A stretch of DNA of 64,000 nt from Streptomyces sp. CG 926 (GCF_003148825.1 NZ_QGGZ01000008.1:124001-188000), one strand, 5' to 3'; counted from the first letter of the stretch, positions 33,957 to 43,024 are shown. The notes: a model not told the origin generated them from the letters alone. Program-made: numbers and translations.

Positions 33957-34454
33957 GTGACCCAGCAGACCGACGATCAGCCGAAGGCCCTCAAGCCGGC
34001 GCTCGAATCCATGACCCTGCTGGTCGCCGTGGTCATCGTCCACGACAAGGCCACCAACCGCGTCGTCCTCCTCCAGCGCAGCGAGAACGCCAAGTTCGCC
34101 CAGGGCATGTGGGACCTCCCTGTGGGCAAGAGCGAACCGGACGAGCCCATCACCGAGACCGCAGTCCGCGAGCTCTACGAGGAGACGGGCCTCACCGTGA
34201 AGCCCGAGACCCTCAAGGTCGCCCACATCATCCACGGCGCCTGGGGCGTCGAAGCCCCCAACGGCTTCCTCACGGTCGTCTTCGCCACCCACGAATGGAC
34301 CGGCGAACCCGAAAACCGCGAACCCCGCAAGCACTCCCAGGTCCGCTGGGTTGACGCCGACGCCATCCCCGAAGCCTTCGTCGACACCACCGCGAGTGCT
34401 CTACACCAGTACATGGCGGGAAGTTCTCAGGTCTCGCTCGACGGATGGAATTAG
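33957..34454 (+). CDS. NUDIX hydrolase
   Basis: The 165-residue enzyme has a complete NUDIX box, GKSEPDEPITETAVRELYEETGL, fitting Gx5Ex7REUxEExGU, which binds magnesium and cleaves nucleoside-diphosphate-linked compounds. The rest (VAVVIVHDKATNRVVLLQRSENAKFAQGMWDLP...KHSQVRWVDADAIPE) is a standard MutT-like fold. GTG 33957 has GAAGGG at seven bases; ATG 33924 would add 11 residues. It follows the regulator in the same direction and is convergent with the HNH gene; bases 34455-34589 hold no gene. Confidence 0.9.
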   Translation: MTQQTDDQPKALKPALESMTLLVAVVIVHDKATNRVVLLQRSENAKFAQGMWDLPVGKSEPDEPITETAVRELYEETGLTVKPETLKVAHIIHGAWGVEAPNGFLTVVFATHEWTGEPENREPRKHSQVRWVDADAIPEAFVDTTASALHQYMAGSSQVSLDGWN

Positions 34455-34589
34455 TTGCGCATCCTACCTGCGTGACTATGCGGCGTCCGGCGGAGGCCAA
34501 GCGCACCATTTGTCGTGCGCCTCCCACGACATGGTCGAACGCTATGTGCCGCGAGGCAACGTGAGGGCTGATCTCCGGGGGTGGCTGTG

Positions 34590-35384
34590 TCAGGTCGCCT
34601 CTGCGGTCGTTGGCTGCAGAGGGAACTGGATCAGCGTCGCCGCACGCAGTTCCTCATTCCGCAAAAGGGAGAGAATCTCGGGTGGCTCATCGCTCATGAC
34701 CAAGGCTGCTCCCGGGAGCACTGCTTGGCGCAACATTGCCTGCCACACATCGGCGAAGGGCTGCCCCTTTAGTACGTCCAGGGCATCGCGCTGGGCCTCC
34801 GCGTCTCCCTGTTGCCAGGCCCGGCCCCAGTCCCTCACGACAGACCTAATGTTCAGTCGGGCAATCTTCCGGCCAGCCACCAAGCGTCGCTCAGGGAGGT
34901 TGAGGGCGAGCACGTTGATAGTCGTCCGCCCCCTGTCCGTCTCACCGCGGTACTTGCCTTCCCTGAGGTTCAGCAGCAAGTGGTCGAACGGGTCGTCCCG
35001 GGTCGGGTCGATCAGTAGGGGCTCGCCGGTCTCCTCGTCACACTCCCACCAGTGCCGCTTGTACGTGCTGTTACACGGGCCACACGCCAAAAGGTGGTTG
35101 GGCCAGAAGAAAGTCTTGAGCGCGTCGTGCTCCCGTGGTTCGAAGTGCTCGATATCGGTCGCGGTAAAACCACCGCAGTACATGCAGCAGCCGAGGACTC
35201 CCGGAGCCATTTTGAGGAGTACTTCGCGCAGCCCCCTCTTGACGTCGGCCTCTTCGTTCCACAGGTTATCCGCGTATTTCTTGCGCAGGCCACTTGCTGT
35301 GTCCCTTAGCCCGATCCGTTCCGTGAGTACCGCCATGCGTGCCGTCACGGCCTCGGGCAGCGATAGTCGTTGGATTGGGATCAT
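34590..35384 (-). CDS. ptuB: HNH endonuclease, Septu PtuB-like
   Basis: The 264-residue nuclease carries two zinc-binding CxxC pairs around the HNH core: CCMYCGGFTATDIEHFEPREH (with the catalytic His) and WPNHLLACGPCNSTYKRH. The spacing matches the HNH proteins paired with AAA/ABC-type ATPases in Septu anti-phage systems, and the ATPase gene overlaps its start by four bases (ATGA). In Septu, the ATPase holds PtuB and releases nuclease activity on infection. Base composition is less GC-rich than the flanking core, in line with transfer. Confidence 0.82.
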   Translation of the reverse strand: MIPIQRLSLPEAVTARMAVLTERIGLRDTASGLRKKYADNLWNEEADVKRGLREVLLKMAPGVLGCCMYCGGFTATDIEHFEPREHDALKTFFWPNHLLACGPCNSTYKRHWWECDEETGEPLLIDPTRDDPFDHLLLNLREGKYRGETDRGRTTINVLALNLPERRLVAGRKIARLNIRSVVRDWGRAWQQGDAEAQRDALDVLKGQPFADVWQAMLRQAVLPGAALVMSDEPPEILSLLRNEELRAATLIQFPLQPTTAEAT

Positions 35385-36757
35385 GCGTCGCGCTCCCGGG
35401 ACAGCCGGTATCGTTCCATCACTTCATCGACACGGGCCACGGGTGAACTGGACAGGCGATCGCGCAAGCGCAGGTATTCCTCGGTCTTTACGGCGTCGGC
35501 CCGCCCAAGCAGGACGTCGTACTCCAACTCGGCCAATCTGCTTCGCAGTTCATGTGCCTCGTCGGAATAGGGCGAGTCCAGGCCGAACAAGTCCGAGAGT
35601 GCTGCGTCGTCCCCTGTCCCAAACACGATCCGCCCGTACAGCTCTCCGTCTACCACCTGTGGCGGTTCTTGCTCCCCCGAGCCCGGAAGCCGGATCAGCC
35701 CGCCCGGGTCTGCTGCCTGGCAGATGTACGGGCTGTGGGTGGTGACGATGAACTGGATCGCTGGGAAGTGCGTCGTGAGCCACTGGCCGATGTTCTTTTG
35801 CCAGGTCATGTGCAAGTGCGCGTCGATCTCATCGATGAGCACCACGCCCGGGTGCGGCAGTACGATCCTGCCGCCGACGTGTTCCTCGAACCCGAGGTCC
35901 CCATACGCTGCGTGCATCTGCCTGACGATGTCCAGGACTAGGGCGATAACGGTCCGCTGACCATCGCTCATCCGCCGCAGCTCGGTCCGGGCGCCCTCCG
36001 GGCCGCTGTCACCCTGCCGCCGAAGCCACATCCCCTCCGAGTCCACATCCTCGATGTGGTAGTGATCCGGCAGCAGCCCGTCATTGAGTAGCCGAAGCAC
36101 CCAGGCTTTCAGCTGACCGATTCCGGGGCGCTCCTCCAAGGTGCGCAGGTGGAGGGACAGCAGCCAATCGAAGGCTTCAGTTAGGGCCGACTGCTCCTCG
36201 AAAAGGGTGCGGAGCGCGGTGGCCCGGTCGAGCTGCTGCGGGGTGCGCTCGTAGAGGCCGGTGCCGGTGAGGCGTCGGAAGGGGCCATACGCGGCGCAGA
36301 ACCAGCCAGGCGGTGGGACTGAGGACCACAGCGCGGAGGCGAGGGGCCGGGGGGCAGAGAAGGCCACCGCGGTGGGCGGCTCATAGTCTTCGACGAGTTC
36401 GTCGAAGAATTCGGCGTCCTGCTCGGGCCGCCAGTCGAGTCTTGCCTCCACCGGCTGGCTTCCGCCCGGAGCCATTGTGTCGGCGGACCGGTCCCCGACG
36501 ACCTTGGCCACCGCTGAACCACGGGTGGCACCGTGTGTCAGGTACCCCTCGAGCTCCGGTTCCAGCTGGTGTGCCCGCCGCTCGCCGGTCAGTGTGAGCG
36601 CGATCATGCGCAGCAGTGTGGTCTTACCTGAGCCGTTCCGCCCGGCCATCACCGTCCAGCCTGCATAGCCGCCGGTTGGGCGGGTGAAATCGAGGTCGCA
36701 GGCGCGAGGCCCGTGGAAACCACGCACCCCGTCCACTCTGAGCCCCGCCACGTACAC
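35381..36757 (-). CDS. ptuA: AAA/ABC-type ATPase, Septu PtuA-like
   Basis: The 458-residue ATPase shows the SMC/RecF-like set: VDGVRGF, Walker A MAGRNGSGKTTLLRMIAL, ABC signature RRMSDGQRTVIALVLD, Walker B GVVLIDEIDAHLH and switch VTTHSPYICQ. With the overlapping HNH gene this is the Septu layout. An alternative, the OLD/Gabija ATPase, is unlikely since the TOPRIM domain is absent. I chose GTG 36757 (VYVAGLRVDGVRGF) because GGGAGG lies nine bases before; ATG 36784 would add nine residues without a site. It is divergent from hsdR. Confidence 0.82.
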   Translation of the reverse strand: MYVAGLRVDGVRGFHGPRACDLDFTRPTGGYAGWTVMAGRNGSGKTTLLRMIALTLTGERRAHQLEPELEGYLTHGATRGSAVAKVVGDRSADTMAPGGSQPVEARLDWRPEQDAEFFDELVEDYEPPTAVAFSAPRPLASALWSSVPPPGWFCAAYGPFRRLTGTGLYERTPQQLDRATALRTLFEEQSALTEAFDWLLSLHLRTLEERPGIGQLKAWVLRLLNDGLLPDHYHIEDVDSEGMWLRRQGDSGPEGARTELRRMSDGQRTVIALVLDIVRQMHAAYGDLGFEEHVGGRIVLPHPGVVLIDEIDAHLHMTWQKNIGQWLTTHFPAIQFIVTTHSPYICQAADPGGLIRLPGSGEQEPPQVVDGELYGRIVFGTGDDAALSDLFGLDSPYSDEAHELRSRLAELEYDVLLGRADAVKTEEYLRLRDRLSSSPVARVDEVMERYRLSRERDA

Positions 36758-36873
36758 CGGCCTGTCCCTCCCTCGGCGTGACATCACGTACGCCGTGTGT
36801 GATGTCGCCCACTTTACGGACCGTTGGTGATAACGGCAGTCCCGGCTTGATCTTCGCGTACGGTCCCGTGCCG

Positions 36874-36902
36874 CGTACACCGGCTGCTGTAATCGGTGTA
36901 CG
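36874..36902. promoter_or_regulatory. Inverted repeat between ptuA and hsdR
   Basis: CGTACACCG (36874) and CGGTGTACG (36894) are perfect inverted 9-mers, 11 bases apart, 43 bases before the hsdR start. The same CGTACACCGG occurs once more at 36751, over the ptuA start codon. It may be an operator serving both divergent defence units. Confidence 0.5.
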
Positions 36903-36944
36903 GACGACTGACCGGTCCGGACAGGGACGTACTGGGGAGGGACC

Positions 36945-39836
36945 TTGAACGGCGCCGCACCGGATTGGGCCAAGACAGTGGAGGCAGCCCTGGCCGCCTC
37001 GGGCTGGCGGGTCTACGGGCCCGGCGAGCGCGAGCTAGGTGTCGCCCATGAGGCGGTGCGTTCCCCGGTCTCGCCCACTCTGGTCCTCTTCACGCTATAC
37101 GTGCAGCGTCGGCTTTGCGGGATCGTCGCAGCCGGTCCCGCGCAGGCAGAGGAGCAGAATCTGCTCGATGCCGCGGCCGAACAGGCTGCCAGGATCGCGG
37201 GCCGGCACGCCGATCGGGCTTGGCGGGGAAATCACCCTCTGCCGTTCCAGTACGCCACCAACGGCGCTACCTGGCGGTTCCGCAACGTTCTGGACGTCGA
37301 CCATCTAGACGGCACCACCGCCTCTGACAGCCCTCAGGGCGGTGCTCGCAGCCGTCGCGTCTTCGCCCCGCACCGGCCCGCCACGGTGGAGCGCTGGATG
37401 CGGGAGGCCGAGCGGATGCCGACCGCGCCGACCTTCCGTGCCCGCCTGCGGAAGCTCCCGACCACACGCCTCGACCACAAGCGGCTGCGGTCCGCGCAGT
37501 ACAGGTCCATCAAAGCGCTGGAGAAGTCCCTCGCCCGCGACGATCAGCGGGCACTGATCCAGATGGCGACCGGCGCGGGCAAGACCTACACCGTCGTGCA
37601 GAGCAGCTACCGCCTGCTACGTCACGCGGGCGCCCGCCGGGTGCTATTTCTGGTGGACCGCAACAACCTGGGCAAACAGGCGTACAACGAGTATCGGGAC
37701 TTCGTTCCGCTGGGGTCCAGGACGCCCTTGCATGAGCAGATGCCGCTGCGCTTGTTCAGCAAGGGTGCGATCGCGGACTCAGACAAGATCGTGATCTCGA
37801 CGATCCAGCGGCTGTGGTGCAAGCTCTCGGGGATCCCCGTGCCGGCCGACGATGATGACAGTTTCGAGACGGAGCGGGCCGACCGGCTTGCGGGCAGCGT
37901 GGCGTCTGTGGGCTACTGTCCCGACCTACCGCCCGACTTCTTCGATGTGATCGTTGTGGACGAGTGTCACCGGTCCATCTATGGGCGGTGGCGCCCGGTC
38001 CTGGAGTACTTCGACGCCCATGTGATCGGTCTCACCGCGACGCCGATCCAGCAGACCTTTGCCTTCTTCGACAACAATTTGGTCAGCCAGTACACGTACG
38101 AACAGGCTGTCGCCGACGGCGTCAACGTCGACTACGACATTTACAAGATCGGAACACGGATCACCGAGCGGGGGTCGGTCATACCCGCACTGAGCGCGGA
38201 GGTCCATCCCGACGGCGCCGTCCAGCAGGTCAACTCCGTCATCGCCAAGGTCCACAAGCTGACCCGTGCCGAGCATTGGCAGAGCGTGGAGGAGGACGAC
38301 CCCTACGCCCGCACCGAGGTCAACCAGCGGGTACGTCCCAAGGACCAGATCCGCTTGATCGTGGAGACCTTCCGCGACAACCTCTTCACCGAGATCTTCC
38401 CGCCGACGGTCGACCAGGAAACCGGCGAGATCCAGAGCCGGGCGATTGTCCCCAAGACCCTCTTCTTCGCGCAGAACGACCTGCACGCCGACGCGATCGT
38501 GGAGGCCGTGCGCACCGCGTTCGGGGGAGCCGGGGATGGCTTCTGCCGGAAGATCACCAGCCAGGCTTCTCGCCCCGACAAGGCGCTGTCCGATTTTCGC
38601 AATAAGCGCGACCTGCGCATCGCTGTGACCGTCGACATGATCGCCACGGGCACGGACATTCCAGCCCTGGAGTGTCTGGTTTTCATGCGGGACATTCAGA
38701 CCTGGTCGTACTTCGAGCAGATGAAGGGGCGCGGGGCCCGCACCGTCAAGGACCTTGATCTGGTGAAGGTCACGGCGGACGCTGTCCACAAGGACCGGTT
38801 TGTGATCGTCGACGCGGTGGGCGTCACAGAGCACCCGAAGACCGACGCCCGCCCGCTGGTACGGGACGATGCCCAACCCGTACCGAGTCTGGAGCGGCTC
38901 CTGCGTGCCTGCGGGACAGGCGGACCACTCCACCCCGACGACATCGCCACCCTCGCTGGCCGCCTCAGCCGACTCGGACGCCGCCTGGACGAGCGGGGCC
39001 GGGCAGTTATTGAGGAGTACCTGGAGGTCGACCAGACGTACGAGGGATTGGTCCGCTCGCTGATCCGGGCCGCGGATGCCGTGCAGCCAACCCTTGTACG
39101 CGCCGAGAGCTCAGCCCCGGATGAGGACGCAGAGATCGCCGACGCCGTGGGCTTGCTGGCTGCGAGCGAGGAACTGCGCGCCGCGCTCCTCAAAGCTGCT
39201 CAGGACAGCTGGCTGCTGATCGACCACCTCAGCCAGGACCAGCTCCTCGAGGCGCGCGGGCTGCGCGACGAGGAAGAGGCCCGCAGGGTGGTCGACGACT
39301 GGCGGGCGTACATGGCCGACCACGCGGACGACATGCTGCCCCTCCGGATCGCCTTCCAGGAGCGACGACCGCCCCGCGAGGTGGTCCGCGAGCTGAAGGT
39401 GCTGATCGACAAGGTTCGGGCTACCCGGCGCGAATGGACCGAGGCCAGGCTCTGGAAGGCATACGTGGACCTGGAGATCGCCCGGGGTGCCGCGAGGCGG
39501 AATGCGGGATTGGTCGAGTTCCTGTCCGTCATGCGGTACGAGCTCGGGCTCGATGGCAAAGAGTTTCGGCCATATCGCAGTACCGTTGAGGGTCGCCTCG
39601 AAGCGTGGCTCGCCCGCCAGGAGACGGCAGGCGTCGCTTTCGACAAGCGGCAGCATGCATGGCTGCGGCAGGTCGTGAATGTGGTGGCGGCCAACGCCAC
39701 TCTTACGGTGGCCTCGCTGGACGAGGGCCGACGAGCGGAGGCCGGCGGCTACGGAGACTTCGTGGATGCCTTCAAGGACGGCCGGTGGAAGCCGGGCGAG
39801 CTGGTGGATGAGTTGGACAGGGAACTGGGTGCGTGA
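36945..39836 (+). CDS. hsdR: Type I restriction enzyme R subunit (HsdR), nuclease motif apparently lost
   Basis: The 963-residue protein has the translocase motor of type I R subunits: QMATGAGKTYTVVQ (Walker A, about residue 207), LFLVDRNNLGKQAYNEY, VISTIQRLW, VVDECHRSIYGRW (motif II), HVIGLTATPIQQTF (motif III) and VDMIATGTDIPALECLVFMRDIQTWSYFEQMKGRGAR (motifs V/VI). A helical C-terminus would bind HsdM. In the N-terminal domain, where others read like ADYxLYVDGxxxxVIEAK, this one reads TLVLFTLYVQRRLCGIVAAG, so the D and ExK residues are missing. TTG 36945 follows GGGGAGGG by four bases. It overlaps hsdS by four bases. Confidence 0.92.
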   Translation: MNGAAPDWAKTVEAALAASGWRVYGPGERELGVAHEAVRSPVSPTLVLFTLYVQRRLCGIVAAGPAQAEEQNLLDAAAEQAARIAGRHADRAWRGNHPLPFQYATNGATWRFRNVLDVDHLDGTTASDSPQGGARSRRVFAPHRPATVERWMREAERMPTAPTFRARLRKLPTTRLDHKRLRSAQYRSIKALEKSLARDDQRALIQMATGAGKTYTVVQSSYRLLRHAGARRVLFLVDRNNLGKQAYNEYRDFVPLGSRTPLHEQMPLRLFSKGAIADSDKIVISTIQRLWCKLSGIPVPADDDDSFETERADRLAGSVASVGYCPDLPPDFFDVIVVDECHRSIYGRWRPVLEYFDAHVIGLTATPIQQTFAFFDNNLVSQYTYEQAVADGVNVDYDIYKIGTRITERGSVIPALSAEVHPDGAVQQVNSVIAKVHKLTRAEHWQSVEEDDPYARTEVNQRVRPKDQIRLIVETFRDNLFTEIFPPTVDQETGEIQSRAIVPKTLFFAQNDLHADAIVEAVRTAFGGAGDGFCRKITSQASRPDKALSDFRNKRDLRIAVTVDMIATGTDIPALECLVFMRDIQTWSYFEQMKGRGARTVKDLDLVKVTADAVHKDRFVIVDAVGVTEHPKTDARPLVRDDAQPVPSLERLLRACGTGGPLHPDDIATLAGRLSRLGRRLDERGRAVIEEYLEVDQTYEGLVRSLIRAADAVQPTLVRAESSAPDEDAEIADAVGLLAASEELRAALLKAAQDSWLLIDHLSQDQLLEARGLRDEEEARRVVDDWRAYMADHADDMLPLRIAFQERRPPREVVRELKVLIDKVRATRREWTEARLWKAYVDLEIARGAARRNAGLVEFLSVMRYELGLDGKEFRPYRSTVEGRLEAWLARQETAGVAFDKRQHAWLRQVVNVVAANATLTVASLDEGRRAEAGGYGDFVDAFKDGRWKPGELVDELDRELGA

Positions 39837-41314
39837 GCGCGAGCAAGGTTGAGGATTTCGACGACGTCAGCAGGCAAGGGCTGCCGGATGGGTGGGCTTG
39901 GGCGACGGTAGCCGATGTCGGTGACGTCGAACTCGGGCGGCCGCGTCATCCAGACTGGCACGAAGGCCCTGATATGCGGCCTTACCTGCGGGTGTCCAAC
40001 GTCTTCGAAAACCGCATTGACGCGACAGGTATGAAGGAGATGGACTTCTCTGGGGTCTTCGACCGATACCGGCTTGAGCCGGGCGACGTCCTATTGAACG
40101 AGGGCCAGAGCCCCCACCTCGTCGGCCGGCCGGCCATGTACCGGGGGGAGCCCGCTGATGTGGCATACACCAACAGTCTCATTCGTTTCCGGGCCAACAC
40201 CGGGCTCCTGCCCGAATGGGCGCTGCTAGTCTTCCGTAATCATCTGCATTCGGGACGCTTCATGCGCGAGGTTCGCATTACGACGAACATTGCGCACCTG
40301 TCGGCGACCCGGCTGAAAGCGGTGGAGTTCCCGGTCCCGCCCACCGCCGAACAGCACCGAATTGCCGCCGCGCTCGACATCCGAATGGCCCGCCTCGATG
40401 CCGTTGACCGGACAGTGGCCTCCGCCCGTCGCGACCTCGCTGCCCTCCGTAAGGCCGTCCTGCTGGACGCCGTACCAGAGCCGGAACAGTGGCCTGCGCA
40501 CTGGACGGCCACGACGACTGGTAAGGCCGGAACCGTCGAGTTGGGCCGTGCCCGACACCCCAACTGGCACACCGGTCCGAAGGTGCGCCCGTACCTGCGC
40601 GTCGCGAACGTATTCGAGGATCGAATCGACATCGGTGACGTCAAGGACATGGACTTCTCCGGGGTCTTCGGCAAATACCGCCTGGAGCCGGGTGACATTC
40701 TGTTGAACGAGGGCCAGAGCCCCCATCTCGTCGGCCGCCCCGCCATGTATCGGGGTATCCCCGAAGGGGTCGCCTTCACCAACAGCTTGTTGCGCTTCCG
40801 GGCAAGCGACGACGTGTTGCCAGGCTGGGCGCTTCTGGTCTTCCGCCGTCACCTCCACGCCGGTCGCTTCATGCGAGAAGTACGGATCACGACGAACCTC
40901 GCGCACCTCAGTGGCGCGCGCCTGAAGGCCGTTGAGTTCCCAGTACCGCCGTTGGATGAGCAGCGACATTTGGTCCGTACGACCAAACAGCGACTCGCCT
41001 CCCTCGACTGCATCGAGCTCGGTCTGGACCGCGCCACCCGGCACAACAGTGCCTTGCGCCGTGCCCTCCTATCCGAAGCATTCTCCGGCCGTCTCGTCCC
41101 CCAGGACCCCGCAGACGAGTCCGCCGAGGAGCTGCTCAAGCAAATTCGCATGGAGCGCGAGGCAGCAGAGACCGAGCGGAAGGCGGCCCGCACGGCGGCA
41201 CGCACCGGTCGAAAGGCGAAGGTGGACACCATCCCTCCGCTCTCCGCCAGCGCAGACGACACCATCCTCGCCGACGGCGAACAGGCCACCCTCCCCCTGG
41301 AGTTCAGCTCGTGA
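39833..41314 (+). CDS. hsdS: Type I restriction-modification specificity subunit (HsdS) with two near-identical TRDs
   Basis: The 493-residue subunit has two target-recognition domains with conserved helices between and after. TRD1 (about residues 32-168) and TRD2 (about 233-370) share roughly 78 percent identity by my count: both contain GRxRHPxWHxGP, RPYLRVxNVFExRID, LEPGDxLLNEGQSPHLVGRPAMYRG and GRFMREVRITTN. Usually the two TRDs of one HsdS differ and read unlike half-sites; here both halves should be the same sequence in inverted orientation, a palindromic bipartite site. The tail (KQIRMEREAAETERKAARTAARTGRKAK) is charged and coiled. It overlaps both hsdR and hsdM by four bases. Confidence 0.93.
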   Translation: MSASKVEDFDDVSRQGLPDGWAWATVADVGDVELGRPRHPDWHEGPDMRPYLRVSNVFENRIDATGMKEMDFSGVFDRYRLEPGDVLLNEGQSPHLVGRPAMYRGEPADVAYTNSLIRFRANTGLLPEWALLVFRNHLHSGRFMREVRITTNIAHLSATRLKAVEFPVPPTAEQHRIAAALDIRMARLDAVDRTVASARRDLAALRKAVLLDAVPEPEQWPAHWTATTTGKAGTVELGRARHPNWHTGPKVRPYLRVANVFEDRIDIGDVKDMDFSGVFGKYRLEPGDILLNEGQSPHLVGRPAMYRGIPEGVAFTNSLLRFRASDDVLPGWALLVFRRHLHAGRFMREVRITTNLAHLSGARLKAVEFPVPPLDEQRHLVRTTKQRLASLDCIELGLDRATRHNSALRRALLSEAFSGRLVPQDPADESAEELLKQIRMEREAAETERKAARTAARTGRKAKVDTIPPLSASADDTILADGEQATLPLEFSS

Positions 41315-42894
41315 ATCAGGAAGCCCGCCGGCTTGTAGACCGCCTGTGGAACTACTGCAACGTCCTGCGGGACGACGGCGTCTCCGCCTCCAACTACCTC
41401 GAGCAGCTCAGCCTGCTGGTCTTCCTGAAGATGGCCGACGAGACGGAGCAGCTCAACGCCCACCGGCCTCCGGCCGATCACGAGCACATGCTGCCCACCG
41501 CTCCCGAGTGGCAGGGCCGCGGCTGGCCCGAGCTCATCGACCTCGAAGGCGACCCGCTGGAGGAGGCGTACAGCAAGCTCCTTATGGATCTCGGCCGCCG
41601 CACCGACCAGAACGACCACACCACCCTCAGCCTGATCTTCAACCGGGCCCGAAACCATATCGAGAATCCGACCCATCTGCGCCGACTGATTGTCGATCTC
41701 ATCGATAAGGAGAAATGGCGCAACTCCCGTTCCGACATCAACGGTGCCGCGTACGAGGCCCTGATCGCCCGCAGCGCGTCGGATACCAAGGCCGGAGCGG
41801 GCCAGTACTTCACCCCGCGCGCCCTGATCGAGTCCATTGTTCGGTGCATGCGCCCGACGCCGTACGACACGATCACTGACCCGGCCTGCGGCACCGGCGG
41901 CTTCCTGATCGCCGCGCATGAATACATCACCCGGGAATACGGGGACGACCTGCCGGACGAAGACCTCCACCGCCTCCGCACGGAATCGATCTGGGGCCAC
42001 GAGATCGTGCCGGCGACCGCACGCCTCGCCGCGATGAACTGTCTCCTGCACTCGCTCGGTGACCCGACCGGCGAGCCGGTCATCGACGTCGGCGACGCCT
42101 TGGCCAAGCCCCCCGAGCGGCATGCCAGCCTGGTCCTTGCGAACCCGCCCTTCGGTCGGAAGTCGGGCATCAATGTGTCCGGCAAGGAAGCCGACGCAGA
42201 GGCGGACGACCGGGACAACGTCACGTACAACCGCCCTGACTTCTGGGTGGGCGAACAGACCACGACCAACAAGCAGCTGAACTTCCTCCAGCACATCGGA
42301 ACCCAGCTCACCGATAAGGGCCGGGCCGCCGTGATCGTTCCCGATGGCGTCCTGTACGAGGGCGGCGCCGGCAGCGTGGGCGATCTAGTCCGCCGCGAAC
42401 TGCTCACCGGCTACAACCTGCACACCATGCTGCGTCTGCCGGAGAACATCTTCTATGCCGGCGGCGTGAAGGCGCATGTTCTCTTCTTCGAGGCAGTCCC
42501 TGGACACCGTGCGGACGATGACCCGCCGCACACCACCTACGTGTGGACGTACGACCTCCGCACCGGCAGCCGCTTCACGCTCAAGAAGAACCCCATGAAG
42601 CCGGAGCATTTGGCCGATTTCGAGAAGCAGGCATTCGACCCGTCCGACCCGGACCGCAAGCACCGAAAGGAGTCGGACCGATTCCGCCGCCACGCAACCG
42701 CCGAGCTCCTCGCCCAGAAGCAGGTGAACCTGGACATTGCCCGCCTCAGCCCCGAAGCCTCGGCGGCCAAGGAGCCCACGGCGTCCATCGACGCACTGAC
42801 CCGGTCCGTGGCCGGAGACCTCCGCTCAGCCCTGGCCGGGATCGAGGCGTTCGCTCAGGAGCTTGGCGTCGACCTCACCACGGTGTCGGAGTGA
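41311..42894 (+). CDS. hsdM: Type I restriction-modification DNA methyltransferase subunit (HsdM)
   Basis: The 527-residue N6-adenine methyltransferase has the helical HsdM N-terminus (RLVDRLWNYCNVLRDDGVSASNYLEQLSLLVFLKMADE), SAM motif I DPACGTGGFLIAAHEYI, GHEIVPATARLAAMNCLLH, and catalytic motif IV VLANPPFGRKSG, then VIVPDGVLYEGGAGSVGDLVRRELL. With two HsdM and one HsdS it forms the modification enzyme. The order R-S-M in one operon with four-base overlaps is tight. Nothing convincing is coded between its stop and attR; the gap 42895-43128 holds the arm repeat only. Confidence 0.96.
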   Translation: MNQEARRLVDRLWNYCNVLRDDGVSASNYLEQLSLLVFLKMADETEQLNAHRPPADHEHMLPTAPEWQGRGWPELIDLEGDPLEEAYSKLLMDLGRRTDQNDHTTLSLIFNRARNHIENPTHLRRLIVDLIDKEKWRNSRSDINGAAYEALIARSASDTKAGAGQYFTPRALIESIVRCMRPTPYDTITDPACGTGGFLIAAHEYITREYGDDLPDEDLHRLRTESIWGHEIVPATARLAAMNCLLHSLGDPTGEPVIDVGDALAKPPERHASLVLANPPFGRKSGINVSGKEADAEADDRDNVTYNRPDFWVGEQTTTNKQLNFLQHIGTQLTDKGRAAVIVPDGVLYEGGAGSVGDLVRRELLTGYNLHTMLRLPENIFYAGGVKAHVLFFEAVPGHRADDDPPHTTYVWTYDLRTGSRFTLKKNPMKPEHLADFEKQAFDPSDPDRKHRKESDRFRRHATAELLAQKQVNLDIARLSPEASAAKEPTASIDALTRSVAGDLRSALAGIEAFAQELGVDLTTVSE

Positions 42895-43005
42895 CTCGAA
42901 CCTTGCTGTGGCGAAGGGCGAGCAGGACCCCTGGCCGTTTCCGGCCGAGGGCGGCGACGAAGAGGCCGAGGCGGAGCTGCGCAGGCACCTCGACTCCCTA
43001 GACCA

Positions 43006-43024
43006 GTCCGCAGAGAGTCCGCAG
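43006..43024 (+). repeat. Putative integrase arm-site repeat, right
   Basis: GTCCGCAGAGAGTCCGCAG, 18 of 19 bases identical to 21275-21293 and in the same orientation, 104 bases inside attR. Confidence 0.6.

Noticed and set aside
35381..36757. Gabija/OLD-type nuclease
   Set aside because: The protein ends after the ATPase domain with no TOPRIM region, and the overlapping HNH gene fits Septu better.
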